DNA of 64,000 bases from Scilla litardierei (Eukaryota > Streptophyta > Magnoliopsida > Asparagales > Asparagaceae). The position numbers and the translations under genes are program-made. The DNA lies in the NCBI GenBank assembly GCA_030789695.1, contig CM061142.1, forward strand, positions 353,437,486 to 353,501,485. The letters run 5' to 3'. This document shows, piece after piece, positions 54,941 through 64,000 of the stretch (position 1 is its first letter; the number at the start of each line of letters is the position of its first letter). Under the pieces are notes generated by a model. That model was not told where the DNA came from and ran no database searches. It saw nothing but the letters and a program-made list of their open reading frames with translations.

Positions 54941-56319
54941 TAACAGACAGTTTCACAGCACATGTTATTCTTGAGGCCCCCTCTTCCTATCAAACAGCAG
55001 TGCATAATCAATTTTTTAAACTAACGATAATGCACATGTTAGCTTTTTATTTAGTACAGCCAAGTGCAATACACTTAACGATAATGCACCACTTCACTTG
55101 GACTAGGATCCAAAGGGGAACTTGTCTTCGTTGGATAGTACCCAAAGAATTGTATGGTTCTCTTTAAAATTTCTCCATGTTATTTGTTTACAAGAGGCAA
55201 TTAGATACTGAAATCTGATAATGATATTTCATTTGATAACATTCACAATTTGTGAAAGTCAGAGACCAATATAGAAATGCATCAAAATGACAATGATAAC
55301 TGTAACAAACTAATTAGCCTCATATCATGTCGCAGCAATTTCCAACCATTCTGTTAAGCAATCATATAACCATCGATAAGGACGCAGTCATCATTAGAAG
55401 CTTTAGAATGACAGAGTTAAAGACTTTGCATCATTAGAAGCTTTAGAATGACAGAGATAATGAAACAATGATTAGATGATGGAACTAGCGATTATATAGA
55501 TTAAGAAACTAAATTTGCATCTCTTATTGATGTCTTTTATGTGCATTTTTTGGATTCCTTTTAAAACCCAGTTTTTAATTTTAGTGCTGATTGTAATAGA
55601 GATCGGTAGAGTTGGTCCTCTTTGGATCCAATATCATGTCTTTCTTCGCATATTTGGGCAACACAGAATGTTCTCTGTTATGGATTCGGGAGAAAAAAAC
55701 GAAAATGCTGAGAAATGGAAGGAGAGTGCATTTTGAATTAGCTTTAGCAATATGTTGAAGTGGTGTCTTCTACTAAACTTGTGCATATATATTTGTTTGC
55801 ATTTGGTGTCTTCTACTAAACTTGTTTCTATATTGTCTTTTGTATTGTACGACTTGTTTCAGGTGGTCTAGGATGCACGAGTGATCTTAAACTCTTAACT
55901 TTTCGGTTGCAATTTAGTAAGATTAGACGCCATGGATTGAGTTGTAAAATGAAGTGTGTGGGCTTGACGGAATTCGGATGGCATGCAGACCTGCACATAG
56001 GATGGTCAGAAATCATTTCGTCGTTAGCTGCTCATCCGATGCTAGTATGTTTCTTTCTCGATGCAAGATTCTTTATTGTTTCGTAACTACTTGAATCTCA
56101 TGGTTATTAGATATTTAACTAGATTGATCAACTTGTATTGATGAATATTGTCTGCAAAGGAAACAATTTCATGTATATATAGCTTCATTCAAGCTCCTTT
56201 ACTTTAAAACTGTTGTCATATGCTATGTCAATGTAATAGTTCATAAACATGCCTAGTTTAAGCTATGCGCATGGTATGGAAGATTTATAAGTTCCTTCCT
56301 ATTTATTAGTTTAAGCTAT
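54941..56319. other. ATX1 3'-UTR-like and unassigned DNA
   Basis: No further coding exon is recognised. A short repeated phrase (CATTAGAAGCTTTAGAATGACAGAG) occurs near 55391 and 55431. Open runs at 55515-55736 and 55870-56040 are not recognisable. Confidence 0.45.
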
Positions 56320-56406
56320 TCAAAAACACATATGGGGGCTACAATGAGACTGGGGTCAAGAAGGACATATTTCCAGGTTAAAGACTGCAAGTCTGCAAAG
56401 TTGTAT
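56320..56406 (+). pseudogene. CTP synthase fragment, exon a
   Basis: SKTHMGATMRLGSRRTYFQV then KDCKSAKLYG matches the conserved region of the CTP synthase glutaminase half (usually SKTHMGGTMRLGSRRT). The enzyme makes CTP from UTP and glutamine. The exon's 3' donor is not clear; the reading runs on without a GT after the last conserved glycine. Confidence 0.85.
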
Positions 56407-56507
56407 GGACATATATTCATTTATCTACTTGTATTTTGTATTTCGTTTATAAGGGAAGCCATCCCATTTTTCACAAGAAAAACTTATTTTTCTTCAACTT
56501 GTATCAG

Positions 56508-56556
56508 GTATGGGGGTGTCAATTATGTAAATGAATTGCTTCGCCATAGAGACGAG
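56508..56556 (+). pseudogene. CTP synthase fragment, exon b
   Basis: After acceptor ATCAG, YGGVNYVNELLRHRDE resembles the next CTP synthase block (usually YGNVNFVDERHRHRYE). Donor GTTTGT follows. Several conserved residues (D, RH) are changed, indicating relaxed selection. Confidence 0.75.
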
Positions 56557-56583
56557 GTTTGTACTGTTATATTTCCAGTTTAT

Positions 56584-56710
56584 GTCATAATGGTGGGGGG
56601 GTGTGTGTCATAATGGGGGGGGGGGTGTGTGTGTGTGTGTGTGTGTGTGTCATAATGTGGTGGGGGGGTGTGTCATAATGGTGTGTGTGTGTGTGTGTGT
56701 GTGTGTCATA
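56584..56710. repeat. G/GT simple repeats
   Basis: Alternating runs of G and GT separated by CATAATG. Confidence 0.95.
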
Positions 56711-58202
56711 GTAACAGTTTTATATGGCAGAGGGTGTACTTTATATGATATTCCATGATGTGTATATATGCATGACATTGAAATCATATGCATTCCTTCG
56801 TTCTTTTTTAGGCATGACTTACAGTACCGTGCAATCTGGAGATCTCCGTGAAGATAAGCATTATCTATCAGATAATCCTGGATTTGTGCATGTAACAACT
56901 GCACATGTATAGCACCTACTCCATGTTAACATGGCTTTGCATAGTGCCTGTTACTACATTGAGGTGAATGACTTCAACTTGGAATGTCATGGTTCCTAAT
57001 GTCCGGGAGAAGAACTGCACAAGCAGATTGGTGCTGCATATTATATAGAATGTAGCTTAAAATCTCAGCAGGTGTGTTTCTCTCTGCTTTTTTCCAATAT
57101 GTGATGAGGTGCTAATGTTGCACTACATTAGAGGAAATCACTTAATGTTATTTTCAGAGGAAATATCTCACGTGTCCCAACTAACTAGTTGGGTTCGGTC
57201 GAGTATTGGATTATTGGGCCATTTTTGGCCAAACCTGCTTACAGGTACGTTGTTGGCATGTCTGGTAGGGTTTGTTGACTCTTGGTATACTGACATTGGT
57301 CTTGATGATGATCAAACTATATTATGTGCTAATCGTTCATGCAGTTTCAAATCGATGTATAATCACGATGACATAGCTTTACATTTTGACAAGTTAAAAA
57401 GATAGAGGCAGATCTGATGAATCATCAATGTCAAGTTAAGCAAACTTTTTTTTTCGTCTTTCTTTTTCTGTCTTTTTCTCTGACAGGAATTTATATTGGA
57501 AAGAAGGGGGAAAAACTTATGTTGAGTCCACTAACGCTTTTAGGATGAAGTTTGTTTTCATCTGTTGATTTTGATTGCCATTGATTAGATCTATTTCCAT
57601 GGAATAACAAGGATTGCAATCACTGTCTAACTGATGAATTGCCTCTTTTAATCCAATCGCATATCTATCTTGCTACCTTTTTTGAATGAGTCTGTGTGTT
57701 TGTGTACTTTCTATCAAGAACTTCACTTTGAAACTATCACTGATGTTATAATTGCTACTGCAGAGTTCTGTTTCTCTTAGTTAAAATCTTCACTGCATTC
57801 GGATGTTGTGCAATCTTCATTGCAATGTTCCAGATGTTAGCAGCTACAGGACAACATTGAACTCTTTTTAAGGACAATCAACAACTTCACATCCATTGTT
57901 TGTGCAAATGTTGTGTTATCTTTGCCGCCACATCGGTGAGTCCTGGTCTCTGTTAGTTCTTATATGTGGTTTCTGGTGTTGACTATAGTTTGCAAAAAAA
58001 TTCTTCCCGTCACCTACATGAGTCGCGTCTGGAATGATGAGCCAAATGAATTCCATTCTCCCAATATCAAGTCGAGCCCTAATCTCCTTGTAAGTTTTTT
58101 GTATACAAGCTTGTCAAATTCCTGTAAGCTGATGCTTGTGTTAATTGGCTTGTCTATTAACTACTAAGAATTTTACAAGTATCATGTTTGCTTAATTTGC
58201 AG
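56711..58202. other. Unassigned DNA between CTP synthase and NPH3 fragments
   Basis: Short open stretches (near 56812-56910, with YSTVQSGDLREDKHYLSDNP, and near 57180-57400, with LLGHFWPNLLTG) may be further captured exons, but I do not recognise them. The rest looks like introns. Confidence 0.4.
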
Positions 58203-58592
58203 AATGTGAAGGCAGTTTTGGATGCTGCTATCAAGGTTAGTGGGCTAAGGTTAGCTAGCTTCATAGAGCTTCTCGTGGAGGCTCTTTTGAATTCTACAGT
58301 AGTGAATTCTACAGTATTGGACAATCTGCTTGTTCTGGTCCCAACTGGGACGAAGAGCCTATATGATGTCGATCTAGTCGTTCGATTCTTGAAGTTCTTC
58401 CTCGATGGTGGAGGGCGAAAAGAGATGGATCGATTGAAGAAGGTGGGCAGGTTGATTGACTTGTATTTGACGGAGGTCGCTCCAGATTCAAGCTTGAAAC
58501 CATTGAAGTTTGTGGCGCTAGCCGCCGCTCTGCCTGATGCAGCAAGAGACTCAAACGACGCACTGTATCTAGCTACTGACATGTACATTCAG
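58203..58592 (+). pseudogene. NPH3/RPT2-like BTB protein fragment, NPH3-domain exon
   Basis: 130 codons with acceptor TTTGCAG and donor GTGTAC. Conserved NPH3-domain blocks are SLYDVDLVVRFLKFFLDGG, KVGRLIDLYLTEVAPDSSLK and KFVALAAALPDAARDSNDAL. Family members are adaptors of cullin-3 ubiquitin ligases in phototropism and auxin transport. The BTB domain is not present. The exon is fully open, so capture may be recent. Confidence 0.88.
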
Positions 58593-58683
58593 GTGTACTA
58601 GCCATTGGCATTTGTTTCATTTGTAGAGGACTAGATTATGTGTTCTTGTTCTCATCGTGACTTGTTATCATGCTTGCTCATAG

Positions 58684-59085
58684 GTTCACTCACGGCTATC
58701 CGAAGAAGAAAAGATGATGTTATGTTGTGTTATAAAATACAGTAAGCTCTCATCGGAAGCCTGCAAACATCTCACTCAGAACTCAAAGTTTCCATCAAGA
58801 ACGGCGATTCAAGCGCTTGCATCCCAACACTGAAACTCAAGACCCTGTTGAAAGACACCAACAACACAAGGCCCCCAGGCAGGGGGGAACGCTCTGATGA
58901 CAATGAACAGATCATTCTCTATGCCAAGAAGCTCTCTATGCCAAGAAGCTTGATCTATCGGTGGAGAACGAGAAGCTGTGAGCGAATCTTTGAGGAATGC
59001 AGTGGAAGGTGACGGAGCTCGAGAAAGTTTACAGGAAGATGCGGCCTCAGATGGCGAAGATGACCAAGAGTGGCAAGATATCCGG
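58684..59085 (+). pseudogene. NPH3-like fragment, next exon, broken
   Basis: After CATAG, SRLSEEEKMMLCCVIKYSKL and EACKHLTQNSKFPSRTAIQ continue the NPH3 domain. A TGA (58831-58833) interrupts it. Further on, another frame shows LKTLLKDTN and ILYAKKL, and after a 17-bp tandem duplication (58916-58932 and 58933-58949) a third gives VTELEKVYRKMRPQMAKM, the usual coiled C-terminus. Thus one stop or frameshift and one duplication have broken it. Confidence 0.85.
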
Positions 59086-59539
59086 CCACAAGGGATCATC
59101 AAGATCACTCCCCAAACTGTGTTCATGATTGTGGTTACGATTGTGATTTATGATAATGATTTCGTAGTGTCTATACAAAGTTTGTACATGGTATTATTAC
59201 AACAGAGAGAATCATGATATCTACTACTATTTTTTTCTATGTGAAGAATTTTTTCTCTTTTGTCACTTTTTTCTAGTCCCATATTGGATAAGTTTTTCAA
59301 TTTTATTTGTATCTGGATACCATGATATATACCTGGCTTCTCGAGCTTTTTCTTTGCGATAAGAACAGTTTTTTGATTTGGTGCTTGATTGTTGAATATT
59401 AAAAGCAATTTAATTTGATTGTTTCTGGCAATGATTGTTTCTAGTAATTTAATGTTATTGGTGGTTTATTGAAGCATTTTGAACATTACACGGATTTATT
59501 TAAATATAAAACGTAGGGAGAAATTATAAAATGAATTGA

Positions 59540-60202
59540 AACAAGCGCTGTTAAAAGTCCCATTAGACAGCGCTTCTTTAGTACAAGCGCTGTTAAAGGT
59601 CCACCATAGACAGCGCTTGTATTAAAGAAGCGCTGTCTATTGGACCCTTTAACAGCGCTTCTTTAGTACAAGCGCTGTGAAAGGTCCACCTTTAACAGCG
59701 CTTCTTTAGTACAAGCGCTGTTAAAGGCCCCCCTTTAACAGCGCTTGTACTAACAAGCGCTGTTAAAGGGGGCCTTTAACAGCGCTTGTACTAAAGAAGC
59801 GCTGTTAAATGGGGCCTTTAACAGCGCTTGTACTAAAGAAGCGCTGTTAAAGGCCCACTTTAAACAGTTAAATGCCCCTTTTAACAGCGCTTGTACTAAC
59901 AAGCGCTGTTAAAGGCCCCCCCTTTAACATCGCTTGTTAGTACAAGCGCTGTTAAAGGCCCCCCTTTAATAGCGCTTGTACTAACAAGCGCTGTTAAAGG
60001 GGGGCCTTTAACAGCGCTTGTTAGTACAAGCGCCGTTAAAGGCCCACCTTTAACAGCGCTTGTACTAACAAGCACTGTTAAAGGGGGGCCTTTAACAGCG
60101 CTTGTAAAGCGCTATTAAAACCAGCCCCCCTTTAGCAGCGGCGACATAGACAGCACAAAGAAGCGCTATTAAAGACCTTATTTAAGCGCTGTTAAAGGTC
60201 CC
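59540..60202. repeat. Right subterminal repeats of CACTA
   Basis: More than 25 copies of AGCGCTTGT/ACAAGCGCT and AGCGCTGTTAAAGG in alternating orientation, forming many adjacent inverted repeats. The array is over twice as long as the left one. Confidence 0.9.
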
Positions 60203-60218
60203 TTTTGTAGTAGTGTAT

Positions 60219-60609
60219 GTTTCTGACTGATCACGAATTTAAATCTCATCCAAATCGTTCCTTAGTAATCTTGGAATCCATAAAATTTATCTTGCCTGGA
60301 TCTCATCCAGATTCTGGTCCTCTACGAGCATAATCCAAAATAGTCACTGGTGATCAGGATGGTCCATAATTGTTTCTGATAAAGTGTGAAACTCTTTAAC
60401 CACTTTGTCAAAACATATGTTCCAGCTCCTTGATGCCTCACATGCCTTTTATTTGCTCACACTGACCTTGCAAACTTTATAAATTTGTTTTTCTAAATCA
60501 TATTTAGAAAACATATATTTTTTTGTTGAGCAATCAGAAATCTTTATTATTTGTGTAAAATGTACATGTATCCACTCCAAATAGTATTTTGGTTGGTAGT
60601 TGATTTAGA

Positions 60610-60641
<32 letters not shown>

Positions 60642-61090
60642 ATATACACGTTTTCATGGTCATTATGAGCATTAACATCGAGTCTAATCCAAATAGATCT
60701 ATACACAGCTGTTGGCGAGAAAATTTCATCACAATCCGTTTATAGGAGTTCTGATGATAACAGTTCTCAACCAGCATAACTTGTACTTCATTATTTTCCA
60801 TCTGCACTAATCTTTTAGTCAGTGTCCTTACTCTGAATGTCATCCTGGAAGTTGACTAGGTCATCATCAATTATGATGTTTTACTTGACTTCTGTGTTTT
60901 ACGAGGCTCGAGTAATCTGTGACTTCCTAACGATTGATTTAAGGAATATTATATTGATAAGGTCCTCTTAGAACATTATCAAGAAACTAGGCATTATAAT
61001 CCGGGGCTTAACCTAGAGGGAGGATGGTAACTCAGAGTCAATTGCCATGCATCGCTCCATGTCTAACAAAGTGTGATTCATGCTCTCTAA
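60219..61090 (-). pseudogene. pol: Decayed copia pol remnants
   Basis: Between the CACTA element and the GAG-preintegrase segment the minus strand keeps only traces. HTLLDMERCMAI near 61075-61035 resembles the integrase NRTLLDMVRSM block, and a DPGK-like stretch near 60290 may be the RT start. Most of integrase and RT is not recognisable. A CA repeat lies at 60610-60636. Confidence 0.5.
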
Positions 61091-61331
61091 CACACCGATG
61101 TGTTAAAAGACTTCATCTGAGAGAAAATCTCATTTTCTTTTAGTTACGCAAGAATTATATAGCTAATTATTCGACTCATCGACCCGATCGAATCAGTTCA
61201 AATACTTCTGTCATTGTGTTCTCTATTTTTATCAGGCTTGTGTTTCATCAAGAACACGTGTCATAATAAAATAAGAATACCTTATCCTGGCTTATTTAGA
61301 CTTGGGTCCTGGTACATCTGTATGTACGAGA

Positions 61332-61574
61332 CTACAAGTTCACCAACTCATTCTCCCACTGTCGTAAAGATGGAATTTCAGCCATCATACCTTTGAGACA
61401 AGATTCACAAGTGTCTTTCGACTCATAATACGAGAGGTCAGACCCCTCTTTATTTGACTTGTGAAGCTTAGTCTCTTCGGTATGGCCTAGTCTATTTTGC
61501 CATATATGATTTGCTACTAACTGGTGTATTCCTGTATTAACATTTAATATATCATTGCTATACAAAATTATCAC
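61332..61574 (-). pseudogene. pol: Copia GAG-preintegrase domain
   Basis: The minus strand reads HIWQNRLGHTEETKLHKSNK followed by DTCESCLKGMM, the classical HxxLGH...CxxC zinc-binding preintegrase domain of plant copia elements. The open run is about 80 residues. It fixes the copia orientation as minus, with gag expected to the right. Confidence 0.85.
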
Positions 61575-61880
61575 ATCAAAACATTTCTTCTAAAGCAATG
61601 TGACGACATTCGCCAAGTCCCATATGGCCTAAAGAAAACTTTTGTTCATTAGCCAATATGTGAGACTGTCTTTGTATAACAATTATTCTGAAATTTTAGA
61701 CATCAAACATGTCTTATTTTCAGTTCCTCCTATTATGCCTTTTTCCATGCTAGATCAAACATTCTTTCTCAATAAATTTTCCTTAATGCATTCTCCTTTC
61801 TAAATCATATTTAGACATTTCATGTCTTAACACAAATATTAGCTGTGTAACCATCATATGCATCCAAACACTTGAGCTTT

Positions 61881-62782
61881 ACAACCTTGTGGAGACTCAA
61901 CAAGTTGTTCGTTTCAAGATCTAATTTGGATACAATGTCTTGCACCGCTCTTACACTCATCTTCGAGTCAAACAATTTCATCGAAGTTTCAAACCTTGCA
62001 GATTGAAACTATTTTTCATACAACCTTTAGGAGACTCAACAAGTTACATGGAGAAACATGCTTTGAACATCAGTATGTTTAAGCTACCTATGTTCATATG
62101 GGTGAGTGTTAAGTAGCACGCTCTAATTGTGTTAGACTTTAGAGCTTCAGGAAATCATTGTCCTTAACTCAGTGCAAAGAAGGACGCTTTAATATCAGTG
62201 AGAACAAAGTTTGGTTTATCAAATTTTCCTTAACCAATCATCTTGTCTAGTTGACTTATTTGGTTTAAGGATATTAAGATTTGGATTCCACCTGGTAAAA
62301 CATAAAATGACTCTTGTTTAGCATATGTTCATGATTTTTAAATATAGTTAAAATGGTTTTTATTCAACTATATCCTCCCACTATTTTTGCGATCATCTTT
62401 ATCCATATAGATGACCGAATTTAGTAATTTAATGGGATAATGACCCAACCACCCTGAGCGTCACAACCTTGATGAGACTCAACAAGTTGATCGACTCTGT
62501 AGTTTGTATATATACTCATTATCAATCACATCACATGTGACTCCATATTAGATTTTACCCCTAGTCACTTATGATCTTGAGGAGACTCAACAAACGATAA
62601 TGACTAGACTAGTCAAACCCTTGTTTTCATGTCTAATATTAACTTACATTGATACTCGAGGAGACCCGATGCAGTGGTTTGGGTTAATACCAGACTACAT
62701 CTTATGTATAATGGAGTCAGTTTCTAAAAGAGACCATTTCATAGCTTGAGGAGACTTAACAACCATAACAAGCGTCTTTTAG
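61881..62782 (-). repeat. Six hairpins with constant GGAGACTCAACA core
   Basis: Core words at about 61891, 62030, 62474, 62581, 62658 and 62749. Flanks pair locally: ACAACCTTG 61881-61889 with CAAGTTGT 61901-61908; CAACCTTG 62464-62471 with CAAGTTG 62483-62489; TAGTCA-C-TTAT 62562-62572 with ATAATGACTA 62597-62606; GTCTAATATTAAC 62631-62643 with GTTAATACCAGAC 62683-62695 (two A-C mismatches); CTAAAAGAGAC 62724-62734 with GTCTTTTAG 62774-62782. The outer stems differ. The block lies where copia gag is expected. Confidence 0.7.
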
Positions 62783-62829
62783 TCCCCGAATCCAAGAACA
62801 AGGAAGGCTACGGCTAATCTTAAAGAATA

Positions 62830-63762
62830 TTTTAAACGCATTTGACTAGATGTAATTGATGGTTTTACATGATCATAATTCGCATCCTTACGATTCAGCG
62901 GTACACGGCCAGGGATTTGGCTAGGCTAGGATCACTATCCCAAGTAGAGCTAGGGTGATCCACAAAACTAGTCAAAAAACACTAGACCGGATCATGATCC
63001 ATTGAAGGATACTAATTATTCATATGTGTGACATCGACGTGAGATGGCTTCATTAAAACTAGTTAATCCTATCAACTAGCTGAATCCTAAAATTCGAAAT
63101 TATTAGGATTGGTTAATAACTTTTATTAATGTCCTTATCAACTATGAGAATTTTTAGGGTTATATCCTAATCATGTATTAGGGATTTAAAATTCAAGTTG
63201 CAACAATTTAAATTATAGTTTTTTTGAAATTATTATTAGAACAATTCAAATACTAATTTGGAGAGGGCTATCCTGTTTATTGAAATTATTATTAGAACAA
63301 TTAAAATAATAATTTGGAGAGGGCTAACCTAAATAGGAATTTAATTTGTTGCAACAATTTTTAAATCATAGCATGTCACCAAAAAATTACCTTATAATTT
63401 TAAGAACGTTTTTAATGGCTATCCTAAAAGTTTTTCGTGTATTATCATATAATGAACAAGAAGTATGATATATCCATTAAATATACAAAAATTTTATCAC
63501 ATAAAATTTTGGCATTAACACTTGCAACTAAAATTATCGTATAATAAAGTAACAACATTAATAATTATCAAATAATTATAAAGATCTAATTTTTAAAATT
63601 ATCACATGATTTTAAAATTAGATCTAATTTTTTCAAAAAGAAATTTTCGAAAAACATCATAAATAACGACAACTTAATAGTTAAATTAAAACCTCCATCT
63701 GATGGAGAAACATGCTGCAACATATACACTTTATAATTGCAAAACATAGATCATATAGACTG
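62830..63762 (-). other. AT-rich copia leader
   Basis: Lies downstream of the primer binding site on the minus strand. No gag is recognised. Two near-copies of TTATTAGAACAATT..AATTTGGAGAGGGCTA are present (63230-63270 and 63288-63330). Confidence 0.5.
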
Positions 63763-63774
63763 GCTCTGATACCA
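63763..63774 (-). other. Copia primer binding site (initiator tRNA-Met)
   Basis: GCTCTGATACCA on the plus strand, one base before the LTR at 63776. Confidence 0.9.
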
Positions 63775-63775
63775 C

Positions 63776-64000
63776 TGTATGGTTTTCTGGGTCCTTCGGG
63801 CTATAAATTCGACTTCCGACCTTAATCGGACTGACGAAGAGATCAAATCAAGCAACGGAAAATTAACTTAAAACAGTTTTAAGTCTAGCCCTAAAGAGTT
63901 AACCCTAACCAGAATCTCTATTATCTCTGGGTTGGGTCCGACCAACCCCTAAGGATATATCTATCAACCTATTTGCAATTATTAACACATGTTTAATTAA
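63776..64000 (-). repeat. Copia 5' LTR, beginning only
   Basis: TGTATGGTTTTCTGGGTCC aligns with 31225-31450 at roughly 85-90 percent identity by eye. This shows that 31225 and this point are the paired LTRs of one copia element. It continues beyond the window. Confidence 0.88.

Larger units (their letters stand above)
50688..60215 (+). mobile_element. Non-autonomous CACTA transposon, 9528 bp, carrying host gene fragments
   Basis: Perfect 13-bp terminal inverted repeats CACTACTACAAAA (50688-50700 and the complement at 60203-60215) are flanked by the 3-bp duplication TAT (50685-50687 and 60216-60218). Subterminal repeats of the AGCGCTGTTAAAG type fill both ends. No transposase (TNP2-like) or TNPA is recognised. 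Between the ends lie plus-strand exon fragments of five unrelated plant genes with intron remnants, making it a Pack-type CACTA. It sits in a copia RT/RNase H region. Confidence 0.93.

Noticed and set aside
58157..58588. 143-aa minus-strand frame over the NPH3 exon
   Set aside because: Antisense of a clearly recognisable NPH3 domain.
50688..60215. Active host genes (ACLA, PAP, ATX1, CTP synthase, NPH3) in this window
   Set aside because: Each is only one or two exons, several are broken, and all lie between CACTA ends with a TAT duplication; they are captured fragments.

Overview
The window is plant nuclear DNA made almost entirely of nested transposable elements; I see no intact host gene. 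Evidence for a flowering plant with a repeat-rich genome: Ty3/gypsy chromovirus (Tekay/Del-like), Athila-like and Ty1/copia (SIRE-like and one other) LTR retrotransposons, a CACTA transposon carrying pieces of plant genes, a Helitron-like insertion, and GT-AG introns. I cannot name the species. There are no rRNA or tRNA genes, CRISPR arrays or bacterial features.

Layout. (1) 1-6995: right-hand part of a decayed Tekay/Del-like gypsy element (+), with the end of its 5' LTR, a pol with two nonsense codons and two frameshifts, and a 2.79 kb 3' LTR. It sits inside the gag of a SIRE-like copia element (-). (2) 6996-13787 plus 27129-27184: SIRE-like copia sequence (-), LTR 7303-8939, a decayed gag with two zinc knuckles, and a second, different LTR from 12489. 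That second LTR is split at 13788 by a solo Athila-type LTR (13788-14229 plus 25280-27123), which is itself split by a complete Athila-like element at 14230-25274 (TSD GTACC). The complete element carries gag-protease and the Athila-type extra ORF but no reverse transcriptase or integrase. (3) 27387-31224: LTR and gag of a second Tekay/Del-like element (+), cut by a copia element (-) that runs from 31225 past the right edge. (4) Inside that copia's LTR lies a solo Tekay LTR (31967-47708, TSD GCTTC on both sides), opened by a ~13 kb AT-rich Helitron-like insertion (34464 to about 47424). (5) Inside the copia RT/RNase H region lies a 9528-bp non-autonomous CACTA element (50688-60215, TSD TAT) with sense-oriented exon fragments of five host genes: ATP-citrate lyase A, purple acid phosphatase, ATX1 copper chaperone, CTP synthase and an NPH3/BTB protein.

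Most unusual signals. Several unrelated LTR families here share an architecture. A cluster of family-specific short palindromes lies directly upstream of a TATA box, and downstream lie tandem hairpins whose loop sequence is constant while the stems differ but stay self-complementary. The clearest case is the Athila LTR: up to five hairpins with loop CCAATCTCTTGCAA and unrelated stems. In the same element the palindrome cluster plus TATA box is repeated internally, upstream of the second ORF, as if it were a second promoter.

All coordinates and structures were read by eye. Family names rest on recognised protein motifs, and no database search was run.
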